A DNA stretch of 64,000 nucleotides from an uncultured Bacteroidota bacterium (GCA_903851365.1 CAINOB010000064.1:1-64000); one strand, 5' to 3'. Numbered from the stretch's first letter, positions 8,135-16,701 are shown. Notes: generated by a model not told the origin, from the sequence alone. Numbers and translations are program-made.

Positions 8135-9298
8135 ATGACGATAGAGATTTTAAAAAGAGAATTGGAAGCAAGATATTCTGATTCGGGTTCAGCGATCAAT
8201 TATTATTTTTCTCCCGGACGAGTTAATTTGATTGGCGAGCATACCGATTATAATGGTGGATATGTATTCCCCTGCGCCCTCAGTTTTGGGACTTATCTGG
8301 CAATCAGGAAAATCGAAGAGCCTGTAATCCGCATGGCCACCACAAATTTCGATTTTAAAGCCGAAATCCCTATCGGAACTACTTATGAAAAAATTGGAGA
8401 AGAATGGGTCAATTATCCTTTAGGCGTTGTCAGCGAACTTACCAAACGTGGGGATAAAATCTCTGGAATGGAAATGCTTTTTTCCGGTAATATTCCAAAT
8501 AAGAGCGGGTTATCCTCATCAGCATCGATCGAGCTGGTTACCGCCGTGGCCCTGAATGATTTGTTAGGTTTAGGGATTTCACGTATCGATCTGGTCAAGA
8601 TCGGGAGAGCCGCCGAAAACCATTTCGTCGGGGTTAACTGTGGTATCATGGACCAGTTTGCCGTTGGCATGGGTAAAAAAGATCATGCCATCTATTTGAA
8701 TTGCGATACACTCGATTATGAGCTGGTCCCGATAAAACTGGATGGGTATAAGCTGGTTATTGCCAATACGAATAAACCACGTGGACTGGCCGATTCAAAA
8801 TATAATGAGCGGGTGGCAGAATGTCAGACTGCGGTGAAAATGCTGAGTAAAGGTAAACCTATTACCCTGCTGGCACAGTTAAAAATGGCAGATTTCAGTA
8901 AATTAGAGCACCTCATTACCGACGAAGTGATCAAGCGGCGCGCACGACACGTCATATCCGAAAACGACCGGACCTTCGAGGCAGTGGCTATATTAAAGAC
9001 CGGCAACCTGATTAGGTTCGGACAGCTCATGAATGATTCGCACGATTCCTTGCGCGACGACTATGAAGTTACCGGAATCGAACTGGATACCCTCGTTGCA
9101 GAATCTCGTAAAATTCCGGGCGTCATCGGATCCCGCATGACTGGCGCCGGCTTTGGTGGTTGCACCGTTAGCCTGGTAAAAGAAGAAGCGATAGACCATT
9201 TGATCAAAGTGGTGGGTGAAAATTATCTTGCTAAAACCGGTTTGAAAGCTGATTTTTATGTTGCCGAAATCGGAGATGGCGCACAGAAGTTAACATAA
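8135..9298 (+). CDS. galK: galactokinase
   Basis: 387 residues, close to the usual length. GHMP kinase hallmarks: the galactokinase signature GRVNLIGEHTDYNGG near the N-terminus, the ATP-binding loop SGLSSSAS, CGIMDQF with the catalytic Asp, and the C-terminal RMTGAGFGGC loop. It phosphorylates galactose to galactose 1-phosphate in the cytosol. Neither galT nor galE follows, so the rest of the Leloir route must be elsewhere. A weak promoter candidate (TTG at 8076, TATTTTTA at 8096) precedes it but is not strong enough to list. Functionally linked by position to galM and to the symporter downstream. Confidence 0.95.
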   Translation: MTIEILKRELEARYSDSGSAINYYFSPGRVNLIGEHTDYNGGYVFPCALSFGTYLAIRKIEEPVIRMATTNFDFKAEIPIGTTYEKIGEEWVNYPLGVVSELTKRGDKISGMEMLFSGNIPNKSGLSSSASIELVTAVALNDLLGLGISRIDLVKIGRAAENHFVGVNCGIMDQFAVGMGKKDHAIYLNCDTLDYELVPIKLDGYKLVIANTNKPRGLADSKYNERVAECQTAVKMLSKGKPITLLAQLKMADFSKLEHLITDEVIKRRARHVISENDRTFEAVAILKTGNLIRFGQLMNDSHDSLRDDYEVTGIELDTLVAESRKIPGVIGSRMTGAGFGGCTVSLVKEEAIDHLIKVVGENYLAKTGLKADFYVAEIGDGAQKLT

Positions 9299-9393
9299 TG
9301 TGCTAATGTGCTAATTAGTTAATATAGAGCTTTTATAACTAACCCCGGACTTCAGTCTGGGGATTACCCGACACCCCAAACCCCATACCCCAT
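9294..9393. repeat. composite intergenic repeat: octamer array, GC hairpin, heptamer array
   Basis: Three short repeats fill the gap after galK. TGCTAATG/TGCTAATT (9301-9316) is the reverse complement of the octamer at 2223. A hairpin CCCCGGACT-TC-AGTCTGGGG (9343-9362) has no T run. Three 7-base units (ACCCCAA, ACCCCAT, ACCCCAT; 9373-9393) end inside the ATG of the next gene, so the repeat supplies that start codon's first two bases. Confidence 0.65.
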
Positions 9394-10660
9394 GAAACAT
9401 TTCAGCCCCATTTTTCAGTCAATCGCAATTCTGATAATTTTCTCTTTTTTTAGCTTTGGATGTAAAAATCAACCACAAAAAAACCCCATGGAGAATAAAC
9501 CCGAAACAGCAGTTTACCAGCCAGGCACCTTTGGCTATGATCTCAATTTCCTGAATCAGCATAAGAAAACAGTAGTACTCAAGAATGGTGAAGCCATGAT
9601 TGCCCTTATTCCGGGTTACCAGGGAAGGGTAATGACTTCCGCATCAGCCGGTATGAATGGAATGAGTTATGGCTGGATAAACTACAAACTGATTGAATCA
9701 GGCCAGAAAGCAGCGCATTTCAATAATTATGGAGGTGAAGAGCGGCTGTGGCTAGGACCTGAAGGCGGCCAATTCAGTATTTTCTTCGCTCCGGGCGTAC
9801 CGTTTGTGTTCGATAACTGGCAGGTACCTGCTCCGATTGATACTGATGAATTCAATCTGGTAAATTCAAACGACACCATGGCTGTATTCAGCAAGGATAT
9901 TCAGCTGCTCAATTACAGCAAATTTAATTTCAACCTTAAAGTAGAACGTACGGTAAGCCTCCTGACAAAGAAGCAGATCGAAACCCGCACTGGCATCAGT
10001 TTGCCCGCCTCTGTTAAACCCGTAGCCTATGAGTCGGGCAACCAGGTGACGAATACCGGTAAAACTGCCTGGACACGCGATAACGGCTTGCTTTCATTGT
10101 GGATGCTCGGCCAGCTGATCTCTTCGCCAACCAATATTGTGATGGCTCCTTTTGTTGAAGGACCCGATGACAAACTCGGCCCGATAGTCAATGACAGCTA
10201 TTTTGGGAAAGTGCCTGCCGATCGCCTGAAAGTTTTGAAAAATCTTATCCTTTTCAAAGCTGATGGCCTCCAGAGAGGGAAAATCGGATTATCCCCGCTC
10301 CGTGCAAAAAACTTTATTGGCAGCTATGATTTCGATAAGAAAGTTCTCACCCTGGTATTTTACAACAAACCGGATAAATACGAAGGCTATGTCAACTCGA
10401 TGTGGGAAATTCAGAAAAAGCCATTTAATGGTGATGTGCTAAATTCCTATAACGACGGACCATTGGCTGACGGAAGCCAGTTGGGACCATTTTATGAACT
10501 CGAAGATTCCTCTCCCGCAGCCGCACTAAAACCCGGTGAAACGATCAAACACGTTAATACCACCATTCATCTTACAGGTGCAGAACCTGATCTTAATAAC
10601 ATCATTAAAGGGTTATTCGGAATTTCGATTGAGGAAATCAAGCAGGCATTCACCAAATAA
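9392..10660 (+). CDS. lipoprotein of a Bacteroidota family resembling DUF6786
   Basis: 422 residues with an N-terminal hydrophobic segment ending in SFGC (Cys24), a lipoprotein signal. The body reads as a large beta-sandwich: ALIPGYQGRVMTSA, NNYGGEERLWLGPEGGQ, FVFDNWQVP, and near the end GPFYELEDSSPAAALKPGE. These recall the galactose-mutarotase/glycosidase supersandwich fold. I believe the family is the one called DUF6786, but this is from memory. No catalytic residues can be assigned. It lies 9 bases before the SSS symporter gene, which suggests that it binds or processes the symporter's sugar at the membrane. The start codon is formed inside a heptamer repeat. Confidence 0.7.
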   Translation: MKHFSPIFQSIAILIIFSFFSFGCKNQPQKNPMENKPETAVYQPGTFGYDLNFLNQHKKTVVLKNGEAMIALIPGYQGRVMTSASAGMNGMSYGWINYKLIESGQKAAHFNNYGGEERLWLGPEGGQFSIFFAPGVPFVFDNWQVPAPIDTDEFNLVNSNDTMAVFSKDIQLLNYSKFNFNLKVERTVSLLTKKQIETRTGISLPASVKPVAYESGNQVTNTGKTAWTRDNGLLSLWMLGQLISSPTNIVMAPFVEGPDDKLGPIVNDSYFGKVPADRLKVLKNLILFKADGLQRGKIGLSPLRAKNFIGSYDFDKKVLTLVFYNKPDKYEGYVNSMWEIQKKPFNGDVLNSYNDGPLADGSQLGPFYELEDSSPAAALKPGETIKHVNTTIHLTGAEPDLNNIIKGLFGISIEEIKQAFTK

Positions 10661-10669
10661 TCAGGTTCA

Positions 10670-12310
10670 GTGAAGAATAACTTTGGTTCTATTGATTACC
10701 TGGTCTTTATCGGGTACTGTATTGTAATTATTCTGGTTATCCTGTTTGTATCCCGCCCCCGGAAAGGAAAAAAACAAACAGCCAAAGGCTATTTTCTTGC
10801 CAATAACTCACTGCCCTGGTGGGCCATCGGTGCCTCGCTGATCGCATCCAACATCTCCGCCGAGCAATTTATTGGAATGTCGGGAAGCAGCTATGCAATC
10901 GGACTGGCCATCGCTTCCTATGAGTGGATCGCTGCCCTGGGCCTGATCGTAGTGGCAGTTTTCATCCTCCCGGTCTTTCTTAAAAAGGAGATCTACACGA
11001 TGCCGCAATTTCTCCAGATGCGGTTCGATAATCGTGTGCGTACTGTCCTGGCAACTTTCTGGCTCCTGGTTTATGTTTTTGTCAATCTTACCTCGGTGAT
11101 GTGGCTTGGCGCAGTTGCCCTAAATACCATCATCGGCATTCCAGTGTACTGGGGAATCCTGGGACTGGCCCTTTTTGCCGCCCTGATTTCAGTTTATGGC
11201 GGACTCAAGGCAGTGGCCTGGACCGATGTTGTTCAGGTCGTCTTCCTGATCGGAGGAGGTTTACTTACCAGCTTTTTAGCTCTTAAGGCGATCGGAGGCG
11301 GACATGGGGCAATCGCAGGATTTCATAACCTTACCAGCCAGGTGCCTGAAAAATTCCACATGATTATTCACAAAGGAGAATTGATGATTCCTGACGGGAA
11401 AGGCGGCACCAAGGATGCATGGTCCATCCTTCCGGGATTAAGCGTCATAATCGGGGGAATGTGGATAGCCAATATTGCCTATTGGGGATTTAATCAATAC
11501 ATCATACAAAGGGGACTGGCGGCAAAATCAATTAAGGAAGCACAGTATGGACTGGTATTTGCTGGATTTCTCAAACTGTTGATACCATTGATCGTAGTGA
11601 TTCCGGGCATTGCAGCCTACCTGATCTCAAAAAACCCCGGAGCTTACGGACTCGAGGGTGCTGCCATTATAACAAGATCAGACCAGGCATATCCCTGGCT
11701 GCTGCATAATGTCGTTCCTGTTGGCGTTAAAGGACTGGCATTTGCTGCATTGGTTGCTGCCATTGTTTCCGCGCTGGCGTCAATGCTGAATTCCACTTCA
11801 ACCATTTTCACTATGGATATTTACCGGTCGTGGCATAAAGAACCGGTCAGTGAGGCCAAACTCGTGAGGGTTGGACGTATTACCAGCTTTGTTGCCCTCC
11901 TCATTGCCGTATCAGTGGCAAAACCACTTCTCGGAAGCCTTGATCAGGCCTTCCAGTTTATTCAGGAATTTACCGGTTTCATCACCCCTGGCGTCTGTGC
12001 AATTTTCCTTTTCGGACTCTTCTGGAAACGAACCACCTCAAACGCGGCTCTGTGGGGAGTCGGACTCAGCATCCCAATCTCTTTTGGCTTTATGGTTTTT
12101 CTTCCTCAGGTTCCGTTCATGAACCGCTGGGGATATGTGTTTTTGATTCTAGCAGCCATCATGATCATCATGAGCCTCGTTGAATCCAGAGAAGATCATC
12201 CTAAGGCAATTATCCTCGATAAAGGGATCTTTAAGACTACCCCGATGTTTAAATTCTGGACAATTATCCTGATGGGCATTCTCGCAGCATTGTACACTAT
12301 CTTCTGGTAA
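10670..12310 (+). CDS. sodium:solute symporter (SSS/SGLT family), probable sugar uptake
   Basis: 546 residues, starting with GTG 9 bases after the lipoprotein stop. Multiple hydrophobic segments (about 13-14) fit the LeuT-fold SSS family. SGLT-like features are the early SNISAEQFIGMSGSSYAIGL segment, YGGLKAVAWTDVVQ, and NSTSTIFTMDIYR in the later core. This subfamily imports monosaccharides with Na+. The context (GH97, mutarotase, galactokinase, lipoprotein) makes galactose or a related hexose the likely cargo, by inference. A strong terminator follows 20 bases after the stop. Confidence 0.9.
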   Translation: MKNNFGSIDYLVFIGYCIVIILVILFVSRPRKGKKQTAKGYFLANNSLPWWAIGASLIASNISAEQFIGMSGSSYAIGLAIASYEWIAALGLIVVAVFILPVFLKKEIYTMPQFLQMRFDNRVRTVLATFWLLVYVFVNLTSVMWLGAVALNTIIGIPVYWGILGLALFAALISVYGGLKAVAWTDVVQVVFLIGGGLLTSFLALKAIGGGHGAIAGFHNLTSQVPEKFHMIIHKGELMIPDGKGGTKDAWSILPGLSVIIGGMWIANIAYWGFNQYIIQRGLAAKSIKEAQYGLVFAGFLKLLIPLIVVIPGIAAYLISKNPGAYGLEGAAIITRSDQAYPWLLHNVVPVGVKGLAFAALVAAIVSALASMLNSTSTIFTMDIYRSWHKEPVSEAKLVRVGRITSFVALLIAVSVAKPLLGSLDQAFQFIQEFTGFITPGVCAIFLFGLFWKRTTSNAALWGVGLSIPISFGFMVFLPQVPFMNRWGYVFLILAAIMIIMSLVESREDHPKAIILDKGIFKTTPMFKFWTIILMGILAALYTIFW

Positions 12311-12330
12311 CAGCATTTTCCCTCATTTCC

Positions 12331-12364
12331 AAAAGGGCTGATCCGGGTGGTCAGCCCTTTTTTT
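12331..12364 (+). terminator. factor-independent terminator of the galK-symporter unit
   Basis: An 11-bp stem AAAAGGGCTGA/TCAGCCCTTTT with a 9-base loop runs directly into a T run. Confidence 0.9.
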
Positions 12365-12380
12365 CATTGGAAGTTTCTCT

Positions 12381-12388
12381 TACCTTTG
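12381..12388 (+). promoter_or_regulatory. candidate promoter -7 element for the cysH operon
   Basis: TACCTTTG is a perfect match to the Bacteroidota -7 consensus TAnnTTTG, 34 bases before the cysH ATG and just after the upstream terminator. The -33 position is only a T-rich stretch. Confidence 0.55.
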
Positions 12389-12422
12389 CGCTGGCCATAC
12401 AAATGGAAGGAATGATATCTAA

Positions 12423-13157
12423 ATGATAACTAAGGATTTACTGAACAAGGACCTGGTGTTGCAACTGGATAATGAAGTCGCTACTTTGGGTATTCAAGAT
12501 ACCCTGAGGTACCTTTCTACACGATTCCAAGGTGAGATCGTTTTTTCAACCAGTTTTGGTCAGGAGGACCAGGTTATTACCGATATGATTTTTACTTCGG
12601 ATCTTCCGATTCTGGTTTTTACGCTTGATACCGGCAGACATTTTGAAGAAACATATAAGGTAATGAATCAAACCTTGTCGAAATATGAGAAAAAGATAAA
12701 GGTCTGTTTTCCGGATAAAGAGCAGGTCGAGAAACTTATGACGAAAAAAGGACCTTACAGCTTCTATGAATCTGTCGAAAACCGAAAAGAATGCTGCCAT
12801 ATTCGTAAGGTGGAGCCATTACAAAAAGTATTGAGTCTGGCTTCCTGCTGGATTACCGGACTCCGGTCCGGACAGTCGGGTGCGCGGCACCAGCTTAAGC
12901 AGTTCAGTTATGATGTGGCAAATAAGGTGATCAAATATAATCCCTTGATTAAATGGTCCTTGGACGAGGTGAATGAATACCTTAAACTGAACCATGTTCC
13001 GCATAACGTTTTATATGACAGAGGTTTCCTGAGCATTGGCTGCGCTCCTTGCACCAGGGCCGTCGCTGAAGGTGAAAATATCCGTTCGGGGCGCTGGTGG
13101 TGGGAAAGCAATTCAACCAAAGAATGCGGGTTACATCAGAACGATCAAAAAGAATAA
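12423..13157 (+). CDS. cysH: adenylyl-sulfate (APS) reductase, [4Fe-4S] type
   Basis: 244 residues of the PAPS/APS reductase family (STSFGQEDQV at 42-51, TGLRSGQSGARH at 145-156). Two cysteine pairs, Cys124-Cys125 (KECCHIRKVEPL) and Cys207/Cys210 (CAPC), are those that bind the iron-sulfur cluster in the APS-using group. Cys235 in KECGLH is the redox-active cysteine. It reduces APS to sulfite and AMP with thioredoxin, so no APS kinase is needed; none is present here. First gene of a tight operon with cysD and cysN (4- and 12-base gaps). It yields sulfite, yet no sulfite reductase gene follows. Confidence 0.93.
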   Translation: MITKDLLNKDLVLQLDNEVATLGIQDTLRYLSTRFQGEIVFSTSFGQEDQVITDMIFTSDLPILVFTLDTGRHFEETYKVMNQTLSKYEKKIKVCFPDKEQVEKLMTKKGPYSFYESVENRKECCHIRKVEPLQKVLSLASCWITGLRSGQSGARHQLKQFSYDVANKVIKYNPLIKWSLDEVNEYLKLNHVPHNVLYDRGFLSIGCAPCTRAVAEGENIRSGRWWWESNSTKECGLHQNDQKE

Positions 13158-13161
13158 AACA

Positions 13162-14067
13162 ATGACCGCCCACAGTATAAATCACCTCGGAGAGCTCGAA
13201 AACGAATCAATTTATGTGATGCGGGAAGTTGCCGCACAATTCGAAAATCCCGCTCTTCTTTTTTCTGGAGGCAAGGATTCTATCGTAATGGTGCACCTTG
13301 CCCGAAAGGCTTTCTGGCCTCAGAAAATACCCTTTACTCTTGCCCATATCGATACCGGACACAACTTTAAGGAAACCCTGGAATACCGAGATAATCTGGT
13401 CGAAAAACTGGGCGCCCGACTGGTAGTCGGATCCGTTCAAAGCAGTATCGATGAAGGCAGGGCAACCGAAGAATCCGGGTTCAATGCCAGCAGAAATGTG
13501 TTGCAAACGGTTACTTTGCTTGATACAATTGAGAAGTACAAATTCGATGTAGCAATAGGTGGCGGCAGGCGCGACGAAGAAAAAGCACGCGCCAAGGAAC
13601 GCTTCTTTTCACATCGTGATGAGTTTGGCCAGTGGGATCCAAAAAATCAGCGCCCTGAACTCTGGAATATCTTCAATGGGAAAAAACGCATGGGCGAGCA
13701 TTTTCGGGTATTTCCACTGTCAAACTGGACGGAAATGGATGTTTGGCAATATATCTATCAGGAAAATATTGAGATGCCCAGCCTCTATTTTACGCATCGA
13801 AGAAAAGCATTCTATCGCGATGGCGTTTGGCTGGCCTGGGCGCCTTTCATGAAGCTAAAGCCTACGGAAACAGTGGTGGAAGACGATTTCCGCTGTCGAA
13901 CCATCGGTGATATCACCTGCACCGGACTGTCAGTCTCAAAAGCAAATTCCCTGGTGGATATTATCCGTGAAATAGCCGCTACACGGGTAACCGAAAGAGG
14001 TGGCCGGTTTGATGACCGACGCTCCGAAGCTGCTATGGAAGACCGTAAAAGAGAAGGTTACTTTTAA
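13162..14067 (+). CDS. cysD: sulfate adenylyltransferase subunit 2
   Basis: 301 residues from the ATG at 13162. The frame is open further upstream, inside cysH, but the family normally begins close to this Met (HLGELENESIYVMREV). The PP-loop ATP-binding motif LFSGGKDSIVM is near residue 35, and the family blocks GGGRRDEEKARAKER and LSNWTEMDVWQYI are present. With CysN it makes APS from sulfate and ATP. Its ATG is 4 bases after the cysH stop, so translation is probably coupled. Confidence 0.95.
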   Translation: MTAHSINHLGELENESIYVMREVAAQFENPALLFSGGKDSIVMVHLARKAFWPQKIPFTLAHIDTGHNFKETLEYRDNLVEKLGARLVVGSVQSSIDEGRATEESGFNASRNVLQTVTLLDTIEKYKFDVAIGGGRRDEEKARAKERFFSHRDEFGQWDPKNQRPELWNIFNGKKRMGEHFRVFPLSNWTEMDVWQYIYQENIEMPSLYFTHRRKAFYRDGVWLAWAPFMKLKPTETVVEDDFRCRTIGDITCTGLSVSKANSLVDIIREIAATRVTERGGRFDDRRSEAAMEDRKREGYF

Positions 14068-14079
14068 CCCCCCGCTAAT

Positions 14080-15360
14080 ATGTTTGAATCTGATTTTAGT
14101 TCCGAAGCCTATCTGAATATGCAGCTCCTGCGCTTCACAACCGCAGGTAGTGTCGATGATGGAAAATCCACCCTGATCGGAAGGCTTTTGTATGATAGCA
14201 AATCAATATTTGAAGATCAACTGGAAGCAGTTGAACGCGATAGTATACGTCGGGGAAATGAACAAATCAACCTGGCACTGCTGACCGATGGCCTCAGAGC
14301 CGAACGGGAACAAGGAATAACAATTGATGTGGCTTACCGATATTTCGCCACGCCTCTTCGGAAATTCATCATCGCCGATACCCCCGGACATATTCAGTAT
14401 ACCCGAAACATGGTCACCGGCGCCTCCACAGCAAACCTTGCACTGATTCTTATTGATGCCAGAAACGGGGTATACGAACAAACCATCCGTCATTCCTATA
14501 TTGCTCATCTGCTTCAGATACCACATCTGATTATTTGTGTCAACAAAATGGACCTGATGGAATTTTCCGAATCAACCTTTAACCAGATACGGGAAGATTT
14601 TCTCGCCATGTCGGCCAAATTATCGATCCCCGATCTGCAATTCCTCCCCATCAGTGCCCTGAACGGCGATAATGTTGTTCACCCATCGGCGAACATGCCC
14701 TGGTACACCGGCCCTACGCTACTTCACTTGCTCGAAACCGTGGATATCACTTCCGACCTCAACCGGGTCAACGCACGGTTCCCTGTTCAATATGTAATCC
14801 GACCGATTTCCGACGAGTTCCATGATTACAGGGGTTATGCAGGCAGAGTGGCAGGCGGCTCCTTCTCGAAGGGAGATCAGGTAGTTGTCCTTCCCGGAAT
14901 GAAAGAATCAACCATCGAATCCATCGACCTGTTTGAATCTTCAATACCCGAAGCGCTGGTTTCAGAATCTGTAACCATCAGGCTGGCAGATGATATCGAT
15001 ATCAGCCGGGGTGATATGATTGTCAAAAGGGGAAATCTTCCGTCGGTTAATCAGGAGATCGATCTGATGATCTGCTGGTTTAACGAGAAACCGCTGAATC
15101 CCGCAGGCAGATACATTATCCGCCATACCTCCCGCGAGGCAAAATGCCTGATTCGGGAGATAGATTTTAAAATGGACATTAATACGCTCGAGCATAACCG
15201 GACCGACCTTACCATCGGCATGAACGATATCGGAAAAATCCGAATTAAAACCACCCAAGCCCTGTTCTTCGATTCCTACTTTCAGAACAGGATCACCGGA
15301 AGTGTGGTATTTGTTGATGAGGGAACTTTTGAAACTGTTGGCGCAGGGATGATCATTTAA
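14080..15360 (+). CDS. cysN: sulfate adenylyltransferase subunit 1 (GTPase)
   Basis: 426 residues. EF-Tu-like GTPase motifs: G1 GSVDDGKST (23-31), EREQGITIDVAYRYF (switch region), DTPGH (G3) and NKMD (G4), followed by two beta-barrel domains. GTP hydrolysis drives APS synthesis by CysD. The length shows there is no fused CysC kinase domain, in keeping with the APS-type reductase at the head of the operon. Third gene of the operon, 10 bases before the PLP enzyme. Confidence 0.95.
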   Translation: MFESDFSSEAYLNMQLLRFTTAGSVDDGKSTLIGRLLYDSKSIFEDQLEAVERDSIRRGNEQINLALLTDGLRAEREQGITIDVAYRYFATPLRKFIIADTPGHIQYTRNMVTGASTANLALILIDARNGVYEQTIRHSYIAHLLQIPHLIICVNKMDLMEFSESTFNQIREDFLAMSAKLSIPDLQFLPISALNGDNVVHPSANMPWYTGPTLLHLLETVDITSDLNRVNARFPVQYVIRPISDEFHDYRGYAGRVAGGSFSKGDQVVVLPGMKESTIESIDLFESSIPEALVSESVTIRLADDIDISRGDMIVKRGNLPSVNQEIDLMICWFNEKPLNPAGRYIIRHTSREAKCLIREIDFKMDINTLEHNRTDLTIGMNDIGKIRIKTTQALFFDSYFQNRITGSVVFVDEGTFETVGAGMII

Positions 15361-15370
15361 TTCATGAACG

Positions 15371-16693
15371 ATGGAAAGCACTAAATATCAATTCATTTGC
15401 CGAACTTGTGGTCATAAGATCGATGGATTCGGCCAGTGGTTTGCTGAGGGTCAAAAGTGCCCGGCATGCAACGGTAAATGGGTTGAGACCAAGTATACCC
15501 ATGGCTATTTGAAACTCCCCGACCTGATTAATAACCGGGCGGGTCATCCTGATTCCATGTTCCATTATTTCGACTATTTGCCTTTGCACGACCGGAACAA
15601 TATAGTTTCGGAAGGTGAAGGCGTAATACCAGTGGACCATTGGAAGTTTCTTGAAGATTTTGCCCTCGAGAATTACAATCTCGATCTTACTGTTCTTGCT
15701 TATCGGAACGATGAAAATCCTGCAACCGGGACTTTTAAGGATGTGGCAGCTGCAGTGGTGGCTTCGGTTCTGAAAGAAAATGGGATTCAGGAATATTGTG
15801 TGGCCAGTACCGGAAATATCGCAAATGCATTTGCTCATTACCTCGCCCTTGCAGGGATCTCGTTGTCAGTATTTATTCCTGATGACGCTCTAAAGGCCAA
15901 TGAAGCCGGAGTCGGTTGCTATGGTCAAAGGGTTTTCAGGGTAATGGGAGATTATTCACTGGCCAAGAAATTGTGTGCAGAATTTTCTTCCAGATATAAT
16001 ATTCCAATGTCAGGGGGAAATATTGATCCTGCCCGCGTTGAGGCCAAGAAAACTCAGGTTTTTGAGTGGTTAAGACAACTGGGATATCTACCCGATGTCT
16101 ATATCCAGGCACTTGCCGGAGGCACCGGTCCTATCGCTATTCAAAAAGGCATTGAAGATATCCGGCACCTTAAATTATTCGAAAAGGAACCAAGATATAT
16201 TCTGGTACAGCCCAGCAAATGCAACCCGATGACCATGGCCTGGGAACAGGCTAAGAAAGAAGGCTTTACTGAGGGTTGGAAACAACGCTTTCCGATATTG
16301 GATAGTCCGAGAACCTGTATCCCGACGCTAGCGAACGGAAATCCCCAGACCTACCCCATCCTGTCGCATCTTGTACATAACACAGGAGGCGAATTCTTGA
16401 CTTTCGATGAAGACCTGCACGTGGCAGTGGCTAGACTCGTTGCCTTCGAATCTTCGGTTCGTATTGGCCCGGCAGCAGCAATTGCCGTTGGCGGTTTCTT
16501 TGAAGCGCTTAGGTCCGGCACTTTGAAAAGCGGCGAAAAAGTAATGATCAATATTGGGGAAGGCATCCAGCGGGCACCTGAACTGTTGGAAAAAATGATC
16601 TATACAACGGAAAATGTTTATACGGTGGATGAGTGCCTGCCATTCAGGCGCATCGATTATCGACGGAAATTATACCAGCCTTTTCTGCCCTGA
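15371..16693 (+). CDS. PLP-dependent threonine-synthase-like enzyme; candidate cysteate synthase
   Basis: 440 residues. The N-terminal zinc ribbon has Cys10/Cys13 and Cys30/Cys33, followed by a fold-type II PLP enzyme with ATGTFKDVAAA (Lys123 as probable Schiff-base lysine), ASTGNIANAFAHYLAL (phosphate/substrate loop), QALAGGTGPIAIQ (Gly-rich PLP phosphate loop) and IGEGIQ near the end. General annotation would be threonine synthase (thrC). However, it sits 10 bases after cysN in a sulfite-producing operon. The SFKDR motif typical of threonine synthase is TFKDV here, and the SAGN-type loop with AFAH recalls archaeal cysteate synthase, which makes cysteate from O-phosphoserine and sulfite. The exact substrate is therefore uncertain. 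The PLP-enzyme call is firm; the cysteate role is inference. It ends 8 bases from a convergent gene, with no terminator. Confidence 0.8.
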   Translation: MESTKYQFICRTCGHKIDGFGQWFAEGQKCPACNGKWVETKYTHGYLKLPDLINNRAGHPDSMFHYFDYLPLHDRNNIVSEGEGVIPVDHWKFLEDFALENYNLDLTVLAYRNDENPATGTFKDVAAAVVASVLKENGIQEYCVASTGNIANAFAHYLALAGISLSVFIPDDALKANEAGVGCYGQRVFRVMGDYSLAKKLCAEFSSRYNIPMSGGNIDPARVEAKKTQVFEWLRQLGYLPDVYIQALAGGTGPIAIQKGIEDIRHLKLFEKEPRYILVQPSKCNPMTMAWEQAKKEGFTEGWKQRFPILDSPRTCIPTLANGNPQTYPILSHLVHNTGGEFLTFDEDLHVAVARLVAFESSVRIGPAAAIAVGGFFEALRSGTLKSGEKVMINIGEGIQRAPELLEKMIYTTENVYTVDECLPFRRIDYRRKLYQPFLP

Positions 16694-16701
16694 GAACTGG
16701 T

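Noticed and set aside
12389-12422. Riboswitch or leader element before the sulfur operon
   Set aside because: The leader between the -7 element and the start codon is about 30 bases, too short for a known SAM or similar riboswitch, and no conserved stem was seen.
13036-13161. N-terminal extension of CysD inside cysH
   Set aside because: The extra residues overlap cysH in another frame and do not resemble CysD; the ATG at 13162 matches the normal family start.
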